A stretch of 64,000 bases of DNA from JAHCHG01 sp038246645 (GCA_038246645.1 JBBRVS010000003.1:1-64000); one strand, 5' to 3'. Positions 9,972-18,799 are shown, counted from the first letter of the stretch. Numbers and translations: made by a program. The notes: generated from the sequence alone by a model not told the origin.

Positions 9972-11360
9972 ATGAAAAAAACAATCTTTATCGCATTAAT
10001 AATTTCCGTTTTCGCTTTTAATTTATTTGCCCAAACATATAATGACGCGGCACTTTCGCGGGTGATGTCGGAAGACAAAACGAGCCGCGACGTGCAAAAC
10101 GGCTGGCAGACGTTACCTGTCGGCACGCATATTTACCGCGCCGATGTTTATATGGCAAACCGACATTTTCCCGAAGCCCGTGCTCATTGGCAGAGAATTT
10201 TGGAAAATTATCCCGATGATACAAATGTGCCAAAAACGCTTTTCGGTATGGCGCGTTCGTATATGTGGGAACGAAATTACGAAAAAGCGGTTTTCTTTTT
10301 CGACCGGCTTTTTCGGGAATTTACAAACACGCCGGACGGCAGAAACGCTCTGAATTTTAAAGGCGCAAGCTATGTTCGCTGGGGGAAAAACGCGGAAGCG
10401 GCAGAAACTTATAAACAATACACGGTGATGTTTCCTTACGGCGAAAAGGTTGATTCGGCATATTTAAATATCATTGATGCCTTGCGCGAAACCGGAAAAT
10501 ACGACGAGGCAAATGAATGGGTTGATAAAACGGCAGCGAGATTTAAAGGAATGCCGGCGGAAGTCAATGCGCTTCACGCCAAATTGCGGATGGAAATTTT
10601 CCGCCATAATTGGAACATGGCGGTCGAAACTGCCGATAAATTACTGGCAATCCGCGATTTCAGCGATTCGATGGTTTGGACTGATGAAGTTAAATACTTA
10701 AAGGCATTTTCACTCGAAAAAGACGGGCGAACAAACGAAGCAAGAATCGCATATCTTTCGATTCCAGATAATGCAACTTCGTATTACGGCGGACTCGCCA
10801 CGGAAAAACTCGAAAAAATGGGAATGTCGGATGTTGCCAAACAACGCGCCGCGAGCATTTCGGGAAATCTCGCGGCAAAATATCCGGTAATGTTCCGCAC
10901 AGATATTTTGAAATATGCCAAAGAACGAAAAATTGATCCGCGTTTCGTTCTGGCAATAATGATGCAGGAAAGCAGTTTTCGCGCCAACGCCAAATCGCCC
11001 GCCGCCGCTCGCGGACTTCTCCAACTCGTTTTCGACACTGCTTTGAAATACAACAAAAAAGCCGGTTTTCCGAATCTGCAGCCCAACGATCTTTATCATC
11101 CGGCAACCAGTATTGCCATCGGAAGTCTTTATATTGCCGAATTAAAAGACGAATTCAGCGGACTTTACGAAGCGATTGCCGCCAGCTATAACGGCGGCGA
11201 AGACAACGCGGCACGCTGGCTCGACCGCACAAAACCGAAAGAACCCGGCGTTTTCGCTTCAGAAGTCGGATTCAAGGAAACAAAAAATTACGTTTTCAAA
11301 GTTATGAGCAATTTCCGCGTCTATCGTGAACTTTACACGGAGAATTTAGTTAGAAAATAA
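9972..11360 (+). CDS. Soluble lytic murein transglycosylase (SLT domain, TPR-like N-terminal part)
   Basis: Cleaves the MurNAc-GlcNAc bond of peptidoglycan to give 1,6-anhydro products. ATG 9972 starts a clear signal peptide (KKTIFIALIISVFAFNLFAQ). Residues about 40-300 form TPR-like helical repeats (FGMARSYMWERNYEKAVFFFDRLF), as in Slt70 and related proteins. The C-terminal SLT domain starts near 320, with the catalytic Glu333 in MQESSF, followed by SPAAARGLLQL and AIAASYNGGEDNAARW, all family landmarks. It is a single gene, diverging from the Asp-box protein and followed by a terminator and a repeat element. At 462 residues it is shorter than E. coli Slt70. Confidence 0.93.
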   Translation: MKKTIFIALIISVFAFNLFAQTYNDAALSRVMSEDKTSRDVQNGWQTLPVGTHIYRADVYMANRHFPEARAHWQRILENYPDDTNVPKTLFGMARSYMWERNYEKAVFFFDRLFREFTNTPDGRNALNFKGASYVRWGKNAEAAETYKQYTVMFPYGEKVDSAYLNIIDALRETGKYDEANEWVDKTAARFKGMPAEVNALHAKLRMEIFRHNWNMAVETADKLLAIRDFSDSMVWTDEVKYLKAFSLEKDGRTNEARIAYLSIPDNATSYYGGLATEKLEKMGMSDVAKQRAASISGNLAAKYPVMFRTDILKYAKERKIDPRFVLAIMMQESSFRANAKSPAAARGLLQLVFDTALKYNKKAGFPNLQPNDLYHPATSIAIGSLYIAELKDEFSGLYEAIAASYNGGEDNAARWLDRTKPKEPGVFASEVGFKETKNYVFKVMSNFRVYRELYTENLVRK

Positions 11361-11409
11361 AATCAATTTTGTTGTTGATTTGAAATCAAAAAAGGCTTAA
11401 TAATCAGGG

Positions 11410-11666
11410 CTTTCTCATAAAAATTTAGCCGTGAAAACCTTGTGATTTTTCATAAATTGCCTGAGGGCTTTAGTTGGACGATTGCTTGAAATCTGACGCG
11501 GCTTTAGCCGAATATGAGTATTTATCAATCATCCTTATTGCTTGTGCACAAATTGGTCTGTAGCCTGGAGGATTTTTATTTTTTTACAGAAATTCGGCTA
11601 AAGCCGGCGCTTCTGATTCCCCAAACCTCCAACTAAAGTTGGAGGCAATTTATTTTTATGAGAAAG
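11410..11666. repeat. Long imperfect palindromic element
   Basis: The ends are exact 14-bp inverted repeats: CTTTCTCATAAAAA at 11410-11423 and its complement at 11653-11666. Further matching blocks lie inside both arms: an ATAAATTGCCT block, CTTTAGTTGGA, and GGCTTTAGCCGAAT. Each arm is therefore about 110 nt with indels. The right arm contains the perfect palindrome CCTCCAACTAAAGTTGGAGG with one central mismatch. This looks like a degenerate MITE or REP-type element without a transposase gene. Inference from symmetry only. Confidence 0.65.
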
Positions 11667-11670
11667 TCCT

Positions 11671-11709
11671 GGCTGAATAATTCAAATTGTAAATTATTCA
11701 GCCTTTTTT
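11671..11709 (+). terminator. Intrinsic terminator
   Basis: Stem GGCTGAATAATT (11671-11682) pairs with AATTATTCAGCC (11692-11703) and is followed by six T at 11704-11709. It is oriented for plus-strand transcription, so it would end transcripts from the transglycosylase gene and the repeat element before they enter the opposing threonine ammonia-lyase gene. Confidence 0.75.
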
Positions 11710-11745
11710 GTTTGAATTACAGAAAATCCAAAATCCAAAACCTCT

Positions 11746-12978
11746 CTATTTTTCCCAATCGCCCTGTCCTTCGCGTTCGACGTAATAACCGACTTCTTCG
11801 AGGTGGCGAAAAACGTCCTGCCCGTGTTCTTCGTCGCGGACTTCGAGCAGCATTTCGATCCCGACGCGCCCCAGGGGCGCAAGCCACATTGCGCGGCGGT
11901 GAAATACTTCAATCACATTTGCGCCCGTTTCGGCAACTTTATTTAAAAGTGTCGCCAACATTCCGGGGCGATCTGAAACAAGTAATTTCAAAATAATATA
12001 ACGACCTTGCCTAACGAGAACTTGTTCTAAAACTCTCGCCAGCAGATTTGCGTCAATATTTCCGCCGCACAGAACGGCGCAAACATTTTCTTCGGGTGAA
12101 ACCTTTATCTTTTTTGCAAGCAGTGCCGAAACGCCCGCCGCACCTGCACCTTCGACGACCAGGCGATTGTTTTGCACGCAATGAAAAATGCCGCGGGCGA
12201 TTTCTTCTTCGGAAACCGTCACTATTTCGTCAACATATTCGCGGATAATTTCGAGCGTTTTTTCGCCCGGACGTTTGACGGCAATACCGTCGGCAATTGT
12301 CGGCTGAAAAACGGCTTCGACGGGTTTGCCTTCCTTTAGAGAAGTTTTTACAGACGCACAGTTTTCCGCCTGAACGCCGATAATTCTAACTTTCGGTACC
12401 AGAGATTTCGCGGCAATCGCAATGCCCGAAATAATTCCGCCGCCGCCGATCGGCACGATTATCACAGTAATATCCGGTTTTTCTTCGACGATTTCAACAC
12501 CGATTGTTCCCTGTCCGGCGATAATTAAATAATCGTCAAAGGCGTGAACATAAACAAATCCTTGCGTTTCTTGAAGCTCGCGAGCCTTGGCGGCGGCTTC
12601 GTCAAAAGTTTCGCCGAACAGGACGACTTCTGCGCCGTAACCCTTGGTCGCAATAATTTTCGTCAAAGGCGCAAATTTCGGCATGACAATCGTTGCTTTA
12701 ACATTATGAAGCTGCGCCGCTAAAGCTACGCCCTGCGCGTGATTTCCCATCGAAGGCGCAACCACGCCGCGCGACTTTTCCTCATCGGAAAGTCTGTGAA
12801 TTTTGTTATACGCTCCGCGAACCTTAAACGAACCGCCTTTTTGCAGACATTCGGCTTTTAAAAATGCCTTTGCGCCGATTTCTTTGGAAAGTTTGTCATC
12901 TGATAAAATCGGTGTCGGAATAATAATATTCTGCAGAATTTTGCGTGCGTCTTGAATATCGGAAAGTTTGACTGTCAT
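11746..12978 (-). CDS. ilvA: Threonine ammonia-lyase (threonine dehydratase) with C-terminal ACT domain
   Basis: PLP enzyme converting threonine to 2-oxobutanoate and ammonia, the first step to isoleucine. The PLP lysine sits in GGSFKVRGAYN at about residue 50. Other fold-type-II marks are SMGNHAQGVALAA and the glycine loop VPIGGGGIISG. The last 80 residues form an ACT regulatory domain (ILKLLVSDRPGMLATLLNKV). The 410-residue length with a single ACT domain matches the shorter threonine dehydratases rather than the 500-residue E. coli IlvA with its double ACT-like region. It is monocistronic, so it could be biosynthetic or catabolic (tdcB-like); the neighbourhood does not decide. Confidence 0.92.
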   Translation of the reverse strand: MTVKLSDIQDARKILQNIIIPTPILSDDKLSKEIGAKAFLKAECLQKGGSFKVRGAYNKIHRLSDEEKSRGVVAPSMGNHAQGVALAAQLHNVKATIVMPKFAPLTKIIATKGYGAEVVLFGETFDEAAAKARELQETQGFVYVHAFDDYLIIAGQGTIGVEIVEEKPDITVIIVPIGGGGIISGIAIAAKSLVPKVRIIGVQAENCASVKTSLKEGKPVEAVFQPTIADGIAVKRPGEKTLEIIREYVDEIVTVSEEEIARGIFHCVQNNRLVVEGAGAAGVSALLAKKIKVSPEENVCAVLCGGNIDANLLARVLEQVLVRQGRYIILKLLVSDRPGMLATLLNKVAETGANVIEVFHRRAMWLAPLGRVGIEMLLEVRDEEHGQDVFRHLEEVGYYVEREGQGDWEK

Positions 12979-13411
12979 AATTAGCCAAAATTATACGACG
13001 GAAAAGCCGTTTTTGGTAAAAGGAATTTGCTGATTTCGGATTTCTGTTCGTGAGTTTAAAAAACAAAAGAAACGAAAAAAATGCAAAGGTATGTATATAT
13101 TGCGGATAACTGCGGGTAAAATAGGTAGAAAATGAATTGAATTTCTATGCGCTTTTTCTCGTTTCTTTTGGTTTATTAAATTATCAAATATGAAAAACTC
13201 TACGGTTTCAGGTTTTGTTTAGTTCCGAAAAAAACCTGAAATTTTGTTTTCTCGTAATAACGCGTGAAAAAATAAAAATTTGTATCAATATTTTTTCATT
13301 TTTTCAAAAAATCTGAAAAATCGTAGATTTGCGTATTTATTTTTGTGAAAATTTTCGTTAAATTTTGAAAAATAAGGTATATTTAATCAAAGAAAATTTT
13401 TGGAGGTCAAG
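12979..13411. other. Intergenic region with two inverted repeats
   Basis: About 430 nt between divergent genes. An imperfect inverted repeat has arms at 13061-13084 and 13149-13174 (core AAAAGAAACGA / TCGTTTCTTTT). A second hairpin at 13206-13243 pairs TTTCAGGTTTT with AAAACCTGAAA. The remainder is very AT-rich and must hold the promoters of threonine ammonia-lyase and the SPFH gene. No coding potential seen. Confidence 0.45.
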
Positions 13412-14431
13412 ATGGAATATTTTGGTTTAGGATTTATTTTTTTTGCAATTATCGGAATTGCTTTACTTGTCGTTGCAGCAAAAACGATCAAGATCGTGCC
13501 GCAATCAAGCGTTTTGTTAATTGAAAGACTCGGGCGTTTTCATAAAGTCGCGCAAAGCGGCTTGAATATCGTCATTCCGTTTTTTGAAGCTCCGCGTGCT
13601 GTCTATTGGACAAATTCGCGCCCCGGAATTACTTCGATAGATTTGCGTGAACAATATATTGATCTTCCGCCGCAGCCCGTCATTACGCGTGATAACGTCA
13701 CCATCAATGTTGATTCGGTCGTTTACTGGCAAATTACCGATCCGGCAAAAGCCGTCTATGAAGTCAACGATCTGGTCGGCGGTCTGGTGCAATTGACGAT
13801 TACCGGAATGCGTTCCGTGATGGGCGAGATGGATTTGGATCACACGCTTTCGAACCGCGATAAGATCAACGCCAAATTGCGCCTGATCCTTGATGAAGCG
13901 ACCGATAAATGGGGCGTAAAAGTTACGCGCGTTGACGTTAAAAACATTAATCCGCCCGAAGACGTACGCATCACGATGGAAAAACAGATGACGGCGGAAC
14001 GCAACCGGCGCGCGCTTATTTTGCAGGCGGAAGGCGAAAAGCAGGCGGCAATTACACGTGCCGAAGGGGAAAAGCAAGCGGCAATTACGCGCTCGGAAGG
14101 CGAAAAGGAATCGGCGATTCTCCAAGCGGACGGCGCGGCGCAGGCACGACTGAAATCGGCGGCGGCGGACGCCCAGGCAATCGCTCAAATCGCGCAATCA
14201 ATCGGAAACCCGGAAGAAACCACCAAATATCTGATCACGTCGCGGTATATCGAATCTTTGCGCGATATGGCGCAGACAAATAATGCAAAAGTCATATTTA
14301 TGCCGATCGAAACTTCCAGTATGCTTTCGAGCATCGGCGCGTTCAAGGAAGTTTTTGCCGAAACGGGCGAAAAAAGCAAAAATGAACCGCAACTTAATCC
14401 GCCGCGTTCACCGCGTGAATTAGGCAGATAA
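13412..14431 (+). CDS. SPFH/Band 7 domain membrane protein (stomatin/QmcA-like)
   Basis: 339 residues from ATG 13412, preceded by GGAGGT. A single N-terminal membrane helix (FGLGFIFFAIIGIALLVVA) is followed by the Band 7 domain (VPQSSVLLIERLGRFHKVAQSG), then a coiled coil with a tandem 11-residue unit of the AEGEKQAAITR type repeated about three times (residues 205-240). Stomatin-like proteins oligomerise on the inner membrane and organise membrane domains or proteases. A partner NfeD-type protein, common next to such genes, is absent here. The short C-terminal tail is Pro/Arg-rich. Monocistronic by spacing. Confidence 0.92.
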   Translation: MEYFGLGFIFFAIIGIALLVVAAKTIKIVPQSSVLLIERLGRFHKVAQSGLNIVIPFFEAPRAVYWTNSRPGITSIDLREQYIDLPPQPVITRDNVTINVDSVVYWQITDPAKAVYEVNDLVGGLVQLTITGMRSVMGEMDLDHTLSNRDKINAKLRLILDEATDKWGVKVTRVDVKNINPPEDVRITMEKQMTAERNRRALILQAEGEKQAAITRAEGEKQAAITRSEGEKESAILQADGAAQARLKSAAADAQAIAQIAQSIGNPEETTKYLITSRYIESLRDMAQTNNAKVIFMPIETSSMLSSIGAFKEVFAETGEKSKNEPQLNPPRSPRELGR

Positions 14432-14453
14432 TTTGAATAAGGTAAAACAATGT

Positions 14454-14520
14454 CCGTTAAGCCGGGCGGTCTGTGACTGCGAAAGAAATAATTTAGCAAT
14501 AAGGACGGCTTGCTTAACGG
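14454..14520. repeat. Stem-loop downstream of the SPFH gene
   Basis: CCGTTAAGC at 14454-14462 pairs perfectly with GCTTAACGG at 14512-14520, and an alternative inner pairing AAGCCG/CGGCTT is possible. There is no immediate T-run, so it is not a standard terminator. It may be another palindromic repeat or a structured RNA. Confidence 0.4.
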
Positions 14521-14647
14521 GCAATTTTCTCGAGTTCTTCTGTTTCGGTTAAATCAGGTATTTGTCTGATTTTGAAACTTTGACCTTGTTTTCTTAAACT
14601 AAATTTGAGAAACTGATTTTTCAAATTTACACAAGAAAAATAAAACT

Positions 14648-15265
14648 ATGAAAAAACTGCTTTTGATGTTGTTTGTCGCAATTTTGCTTGGGGGATTTGT
14701 CGTTATAAATTCATCAACTTCCAACAGTTCAACCAAAAAATCCATTTATGAATTTTCCGCGCAGAATATCGAAGGAAAAGACACGAGTCTGGAAAAATAC
14801 AAAGGCGATGTGCTTTTGATCGTAAATACTGCCAGCCAATGCGGTTACACCAAGCAATACGAAGGTTTGCAGGCAATTTACGACAAGTACAAAGACAAAG
14901 GTTTCAAAGTTTTAGGTTTTCCGGCAAATAATTTCGGCGGACAGGAACCCGGAACAAATGCGGAAATCAAAGATTTTTGCACGACGAAATTTAAGGTTAC
15001 ATTTCCGATGTTCGCTAAAATTTCGGTCAAGGGCGAAGACGCTCATCCGCTCTATAAATTTTTAACCGATGAGAAGTTAAACGGCGAATTCGGCGGCGAT
15101 ATTTCGTGGAATTTCAATAAATTCCTGACCAATGACAAAGGCGAGATAGTTGCCAGATTTACGTCAAAAGACGCGCCCGACAGCGAAGAAGTCATCAGGG
15201 CGATTGAAAAATATCTGGAAGAAAGAAAAGCCGGAAAAAATCCCGACAAGTTGTCGGCTAAATAG
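14648..15265 (+). CDS. Exported glutathione peroxidase-family peroxidase
   Basis: Reduces hydroperoxides, probably using thioredoxin-like reductants, as most bacterial members do. Residues 1-21 are a signal peptide or anchor (KKLLLMLFVAILLGGFVVI), so it acts outside the cytoplasm. The peroxidatic cysteine is Cys65 in NTASQCGYT; Gln in NFGGQEPG and Trp in ISWNFNKFL complete the usual catalytic set. Cysteine rather than selenocysteine occupies the active site. The C-terminal tail (EERKAGKNPDKLSAK) is a charged extension. Its stop lies close to the 3' end of the opposing thpR remnant. Confidence 0.93.
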   Translation: MKKLLLMLFVAILLGGFVVINSSTSNSSTKKSIYEFSAQNIEGKDTSLEKYKGDVLLIVNTASQCGYTKQYEGLQAIYDKYKDKGFKVLGFPANNFGGQEPGTNAEIKDFCTTKFKVTFPMFAKISVKGEDAHPLYKFLTDEKLNGEFGGDISWNFNKFLTNDKGEIVARFTSKDAPDSEEVIRAIEKYLEERKAGKNPDKLSAK

Positions 15266-15636
15266 AAATTCGCTTAACCGGAAAATATTTTGAGCCTGTC
15301 GGTTGAAGTCTGCTTTCGTATATCACGATCTCGGAAACTTCAAATTGAACAGGCTCGAACTCTTCTTCGAGATGTTTTTTTGCTAATTCAACCGATTTTT
15401 TGGCTCTCTTGATTCGCGCAATGGTCAGATGCGGTTTAAAATTTCTTTTTTCTGCCAAAAAACCGATCTTTTCGCATTCGCTTTCCAAGTAAATCAAAAA
15501 TTTTCTTCAAATCTCCTGTTTCATCATTTAATCCAATCCACAAAATCCGGGCGTTTTTCGCATTCGGAAAAACGCCTGTTTGCTCGATTTTAATAGTAGA
15601 GGTCTTTCCTAAATAATAATTATTGATTAGCTTTAC
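15258..15636 (-). pseudogene. thpR: Remnant of RNA 2',3'-cyclic phosphodiesterase (2H family, ThpR/LigT-like)
   Basis: The 3' part encodes KRNFKPHLTIARIK, with the second HxTx motif of 2H phosphoesterases, and a typical family C-terminus. Upstream, in another frame, FPNAKNARILWIGLND matches the usual preceding segment. The two join if one T is removed from the T-run at 15491-15493, so the gene carries a +1 frameshift. Further upstream there is an in-frame TAA at about 15637, and no first HxT motif is visible, so the N-terminal half is lost. It converges on the peroxidase gene. The frameshift alone could be a sequencing error, but the missing N-terminus could not. Confidence 0.75.
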
Positions 15637-15751
15637 TTAAATTTTAGCGTTTTTCGCGTTTTTCTCGGTAAAAAAATTAAAAGTTGTATAACCGACAACT
15701 CGGGTTAAATAGTTTAAATCCGCATTTTTTGCTAAAATTCTCATTGTCATT

Positions 15752-16822
15752 ATGAAATATATCAAAATTTTATTCGCATTATTTTTCTTGTCAATTTTAG
15801 CGGTCGTCGGATTTTCGTATTGGCTGTACAGTTCGCTGAACGCGCCGCACCAGCACGAAAAAACGGCGGAATTTATCAAGATCGAAAAAGGCACCACGCC
15901 GAACCAGATTATTGACAGACTTTCCGACGAAGGAATTATTTCAGCTAAACTTCCCGTACAGATTTATCTCAGAACCTTCGGCGATTCGAGCAATTTTCAA
16001 GCCGGAGAATTCAAATTTCCGTCGCCGATCTCGCCATTGCAGGTTTTACGCGAACTCGAAAAAGGCGAAGAACGCACCACAAAACTGACGATTCCCGAAG
16101 GTTTTACGCGTTTTGATATTGCGAAAAGAATTGCCGAAAATTTTCCAGACGATCCGCCGGTGGACGACAAAACCGTTCTCGAACTGATGAACGACACGAG
16201 TTTGATCAAAGACCTCGATCCGCTCGCCAAAAACCTCGAAGGTTATATGTATCCAAGTACTTACAACTTCCCGCCCGATTCGAAACCGCAGGACATAATC
16301 AAACGAACGGTCGAGCAATTCAGAAAAATCTGGAAACCGGAATGGAACGCCCGCGCCAGGGAATTGGGTCGAACTCCGCACGAAATCGTCACGATCGCTT
16401 CCTTGATCGAAACCGAATCGAAATTTGAAGAAGAACGCCCCGTGGTCGCTTCGGTCATCTACAACCGCATCCGCCGAAATATTCCCCTCGGCATAGATCA
16501 GACGGTCGTTTATGTGGCGAAAATGCAAAACCGTTGGGACGGCACGATTCATAAAAGCGATCTGGAAGTTGACTCGCCCTATAACACCAGAAAATACGGC
16601 GGAATTCCGCCCGGACCGATTTCTTCCGTTTCCGAAAGCGCGATCAACGCCGCGCTCAATCCGGCACAAACTGATTATATTTTTTATGTCTTAAATGTTG
16701 AAAAAAACGACGGCTCGCATCATTTCTATGCTTCCGCCGCCGATTTCGAACGCGGCAAACGCGCCTATCAAATCTGGCTCGAAGCGCAAAGAGCGAAAAT
16801 CCGCGCCGAAGGAAAAAATTGA
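15752..16822 (+). CDS. mltG: Endolytic peptidoglycan transglycosylase MltG
   Basis: Cuts nascent glycan strands at the inner membrane and so limits chain length. A single N-terminal transmembrane helix (IKILFALFFLSILAVVGFSYWLY) is followed by a LysM-like segment (IKIEKGTTPNQIIDRL) and the YceG/MltG catalytic domain. The catalytic Glu is Glu220 in ASLIETES, with the downstream family marks ASVIYNRIRRNIPLGIDQTV and YNTRKYGGIPPGPIS. The 356-residue length is normal. The stop lies just before the BrnT gene (16846). Fits a window rich in cell-wall enzymes. Confidence 0.94.
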   Translation: MKYIKILFALFFLSILAVVGFSYWLYSSLNAPHQHEKTAEFIKIEKGTTPNQIIDRLSDEGIISAKLPVQIYLRTFGDSSNFQAGEFKFPSPISPLQVLRELEKGEERTTKLTIPEGFTRFDIAKRIAENFPDDPPVDDKTVLELMNDTSLIKDLDPLAKNLEGYMYPSTYNFPPDSKPQDIIKRTVEQFRKIWKPEWNARARELGRTPHEIVTIASLIETESKFEEERPVVASVIYNRIRRNIPLGIDQTVVYVAKMQNRWDGTIHKSDLEVDSPYNTRKYGGIPPGPISSVSESAINAALNPAQTDYIFYVLNVEKNDGSHHFYASAADFERGKRAYQIWLEAQRAKIRAEGKN

Positions 16823-16845
16823 CGCTCCCGTTTCATAAGATTACA

Positions 16846-17151
16846 ATGAGATTTGAATGGGATGAAGAAAAACGTCTGGAAAATTTGAGAAAACACGACT
16901 TCGATTTTGCCGACGTTATAAAAGTTTTTAATTCCGAAAGATATACGATTACTGATAATCTTTTTGATTACGGAGAAATCAGATTTTTTACGGTCGGTTT
17001 ATTAAATGACCGGATTATTGCTGTTTCACATACTGAAACCGACGAACTAATCAGAATTATCTCGTCAAGAAAAGCAAATAAAAATGAACAAGAAAAATAT
17101 TTTAGAGAAATCGCAGCCGAATTGGAAGAAGATTGTTGCAATGACCGATGA
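16846..17151 (+). CDS. brnT: BrnT-family ribonuclease toxin
   Basis: Toxin of the type II BrnT/BrnA system, a RelE-fold ribonuclease that blocks translation. ATG 16846 gives the hallmark start RFEWDEEKRLENLRKH, followed by DFADVIKVF and the end motif RIISSRKANKNEQEKY, where the Arg and Tyr positions are typical of the family. 101 residues, the usual size. It begins 24 nt after the mltG stop and overlaps the antitoxin gene by 68 nt, so the pair is translated together. The toxin-first order is normal for this system, whose antitoxin usually represses the operon. Confidence 0.92.
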   Translation: MRFEWDEEKRLENLRKHDFDFADVIKVFNSERYTITDNLFDYGEIRFFTVGLLNDRIIAVSHTETDELIRIISSRKANKNEQEKYFREIAAELEEDCCNDR

Positions 17152-17365
17152 GGAAATAGATTATTCGGATATTCCGCCAATCACCGATGAAATCTGGTCA
17201 AAAGGCGTGTTGCGGAAAGGTTTCAAACCGATTCCGCAAACAAATCAGGTAACTTTGGCAATTGACCGCGATATTATTGATTTTTTTAAGGAACACGGAC
17301 AAAATCATAAGAAAAAAATCAATCAACTGCTGCGCGCTTATATGGAAGAACATCAGGCAAAATAA
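17084..17365 (+). CDS. brnA: BrnA-family antitoxin
   Basis: Binds and neutralises BrnT and, with it, represses the operon. The N-terminal toxin-binding part contains NWKKIVAMTDEEIDYSDIPPIT, close to the common (T/N)W..L.AMTDEEID.SDIPP pattern. The C-terminal ribbon-helix-helix reads QVTLAIDRDIIDFFKEHG, then KKINQLLRAYME. I take the upstream ATG at 17084 because the NW..I.AM segment is conserved in the family; ATG 17141 is an alternative that would remove it. The start lies inside brnT. Confidence 0.92.
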   Translation: MNKKNILEKSQPNWKKIVAMTDEEIDYSDIPPITDEIWSKGVLRKGFKPIPQTNQVTLAIDRDIIDFFKEHGQNHKKKINQLLRAYMEEHQAK

Positions 17366-17409
17366 CTTTTTTATGGGAACCTTTTCTCTTTTCCGGTGTC
17401 TAACAAATT

Positions 17410-17931
17410 ATGATTTCAAGCAATTATGTCTCAAAAAAAACACGAAAACTATTGTTAATTGTCGGTTTTGCCTTATTTACTTTTTCATTTATCAGTCTTT
17501 GTGCTTATACCATCAAAGATCAAGTTGAACGCGATTCTGATGAGCAAAAACAAGCTGAAAATGCAGCAAAAGGATTACCGGCTTTTTCAGGACCATATTG
17601 TTTTCCCGATAAACATTCGCAATTTCTCTCATTAAATATATTGCTGGCAGGTTTGATTTTTGGCACAGCTTTTTTCTCAAAAACATTTTTATTTTCTGCA
17701 TTTTTTTCTGGTATGTTATTTTCCAGATATGTTTATTGGTATTACGACACTCAGAAGGCATTGTCTTTAAATGAATTATATTTTCCTCAAGGATTAAATC
17801 ATTTCTTTTACAAAGCAACGATTTTTGATCTTCTAACGCTTTCGATACTTTCTATTTTATTCTTTTGGCAAATTTCGGTTCTTTTGCGTATTCTAATTAA
17901 AACAATACAAAAGGAAGAAAGCTTACCATAA
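17410..17931 (+). CDS. Four-helix integral membrane protein of unknown function
   Basis: 173 residues that I do not recognise. Predicted helices are at about residues 12-35, 72-92, 94-112 and 138-162. A short extracytoplasmic or loop segment after the first helix is charged (KDQVERDSDEQKQAENAAKG). No motif suggests catalysis. The stop abuts the ATG of the HAD phosphatase directly (TAA then ATG at 17932), so the two are translationally linked. It lies 44 nt after brnA. It could be a recent or lineage-specific gene; codon use is more AT-rich than its neighbours by eye. Confidence 0.7.
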   Translation: MISSNYVSKKTRKLLLIVGFALFTFSFISLCAYTIKDQVERDSDEQKQAENAAKGLPAFSGPYCFPDKHSQFLSLNILLAGLIFGTAFFSKTFLFSAFFSGMLFSRYVYWYYDTQKALSLNELYFPQGLNHFFYKATIFDLLTLSILSILFFWQISVLLRILIKTIQKEESLP

Positions 17932-18795
17932 ATGATAAAATTACTCGCACTCGATCTCGACGGAACACTTCTAAACTCTCGCGGAAAAATTCCCGTAGAA
18001 AATCTGCGTGCCATTGAAAAAGCCGAAGAATCGGGCGTTCTGGTAACAATTGCGACGGGCAGGCGTTTTCGTGATGCGCTGCCCGTCGGACTTGAATTAA
18101 ACCTCAATGCGCCGCTGATCTGTCATAACGGCGCACTACTCAAATATGCCGAAACGCTTGAAAATGTCGCGGTTTCATTGATTCCGCATAAAACTTTGTA
18201 TGAAATTCTGCGCGTCGGAGGCGAATTCGGCGCGGATGCGATGATGAGCTGCGATCCGCACGGCAAAGGCATTTTGTATTATGATCGCGTTTCGGAGGAA
18301 AATCTGCCGCTCCAAAGTTATATTGCCTGGTCGAAAACGCTGCACGGCGCGGATGCCGAAAAATCCATTCAGCACGTTCCGAATCTCAAGGATATTCTCG
18401 AAGAAAACGAAACCGTACACGTTTCATTTTCCGGCGCGTGTGCGCCGATGCTCGATTTGCAAAAGGTTCTGGAAACGGAACTTCATACAACGGCAAACAT
18501 TCTCGCAACCATTTATCCGCATCTTGATTTTACACTTTTAGACATTTTGCCGTCGGACGCTTCCAAAGGAATCGGCGTTGAAAAACTCGCGCTTATTCAC
18601 AAACTTTCCGCCGAAAACGTGATGGTTATCGGCGATAATTTCAACGATCTGGAAATGCTCGAATACGCCGGAACTCCGGTCGTGATGGGCAACGCTTCGC
18701 CCGAATTACTTGAAAATGAAAAGTTTGAGACGACTTTGAGCAATGACGAAAACGGTGTAGCATTAGCAATTGAACGATTTATTTTGGGAGTATAA
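17932..18795 (+). CDS. HAD-superfamily phosphatase, Cof/sugar-phosphatase type
   Basis: 287 residues. Motif I is LDLDGTLL (nucleophile Asp8, acid Asp10). Motif II is TIATGRRF, and motifs III/IV are DASKGIGVEKL with VIGDNFNDLEML. The large C2-type cap between motifs II and III marks the Cof subfamily, which dephosphorylates sugar phosphates, FMN or PLP. The exact substrate cannot be read from the sequence. It begins immediately after the membrane-protein stop, and the next gene starts 4 nt after its end. Confidence 0.92.
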   Translation: MIKLLALDLDGTLLNSRGKIPVENLRAIEKAEESGVLVTIATGRRFRDALPVGLELNLNAPLICHNGALLKYAETLENVAVSLIPHKTLYEILRVGGEFGADAMMSCDPHGKGILYYDRVSEENLPLQSYIAWSKTLHGADAEKSIQHVPNLKDILEENETVHVSFSGACAPMLDLQKVLETELHTTANILATIYPHLDFTLLDILPSDASKGIGVEKLALIHKLSAENVMVIGDNFNDLEMLEYAGTPVVMGNASPELLENEKFETTLSNDENGVALAIERFILGV

Positions 18796-18799
18796 CAAA

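Larger units (their letters stand above)
11361..11745. other. Intergenic region between convergent genes, largely repeat element
   Basis: 385 nt between the convergent transglycosylase and threonine ammonia-lyase genes. Most of it is the palindromic element at 11410-11666 plus the terminator at 11671-11709. No reading frame in it looks coding. Confidence 0.6.
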
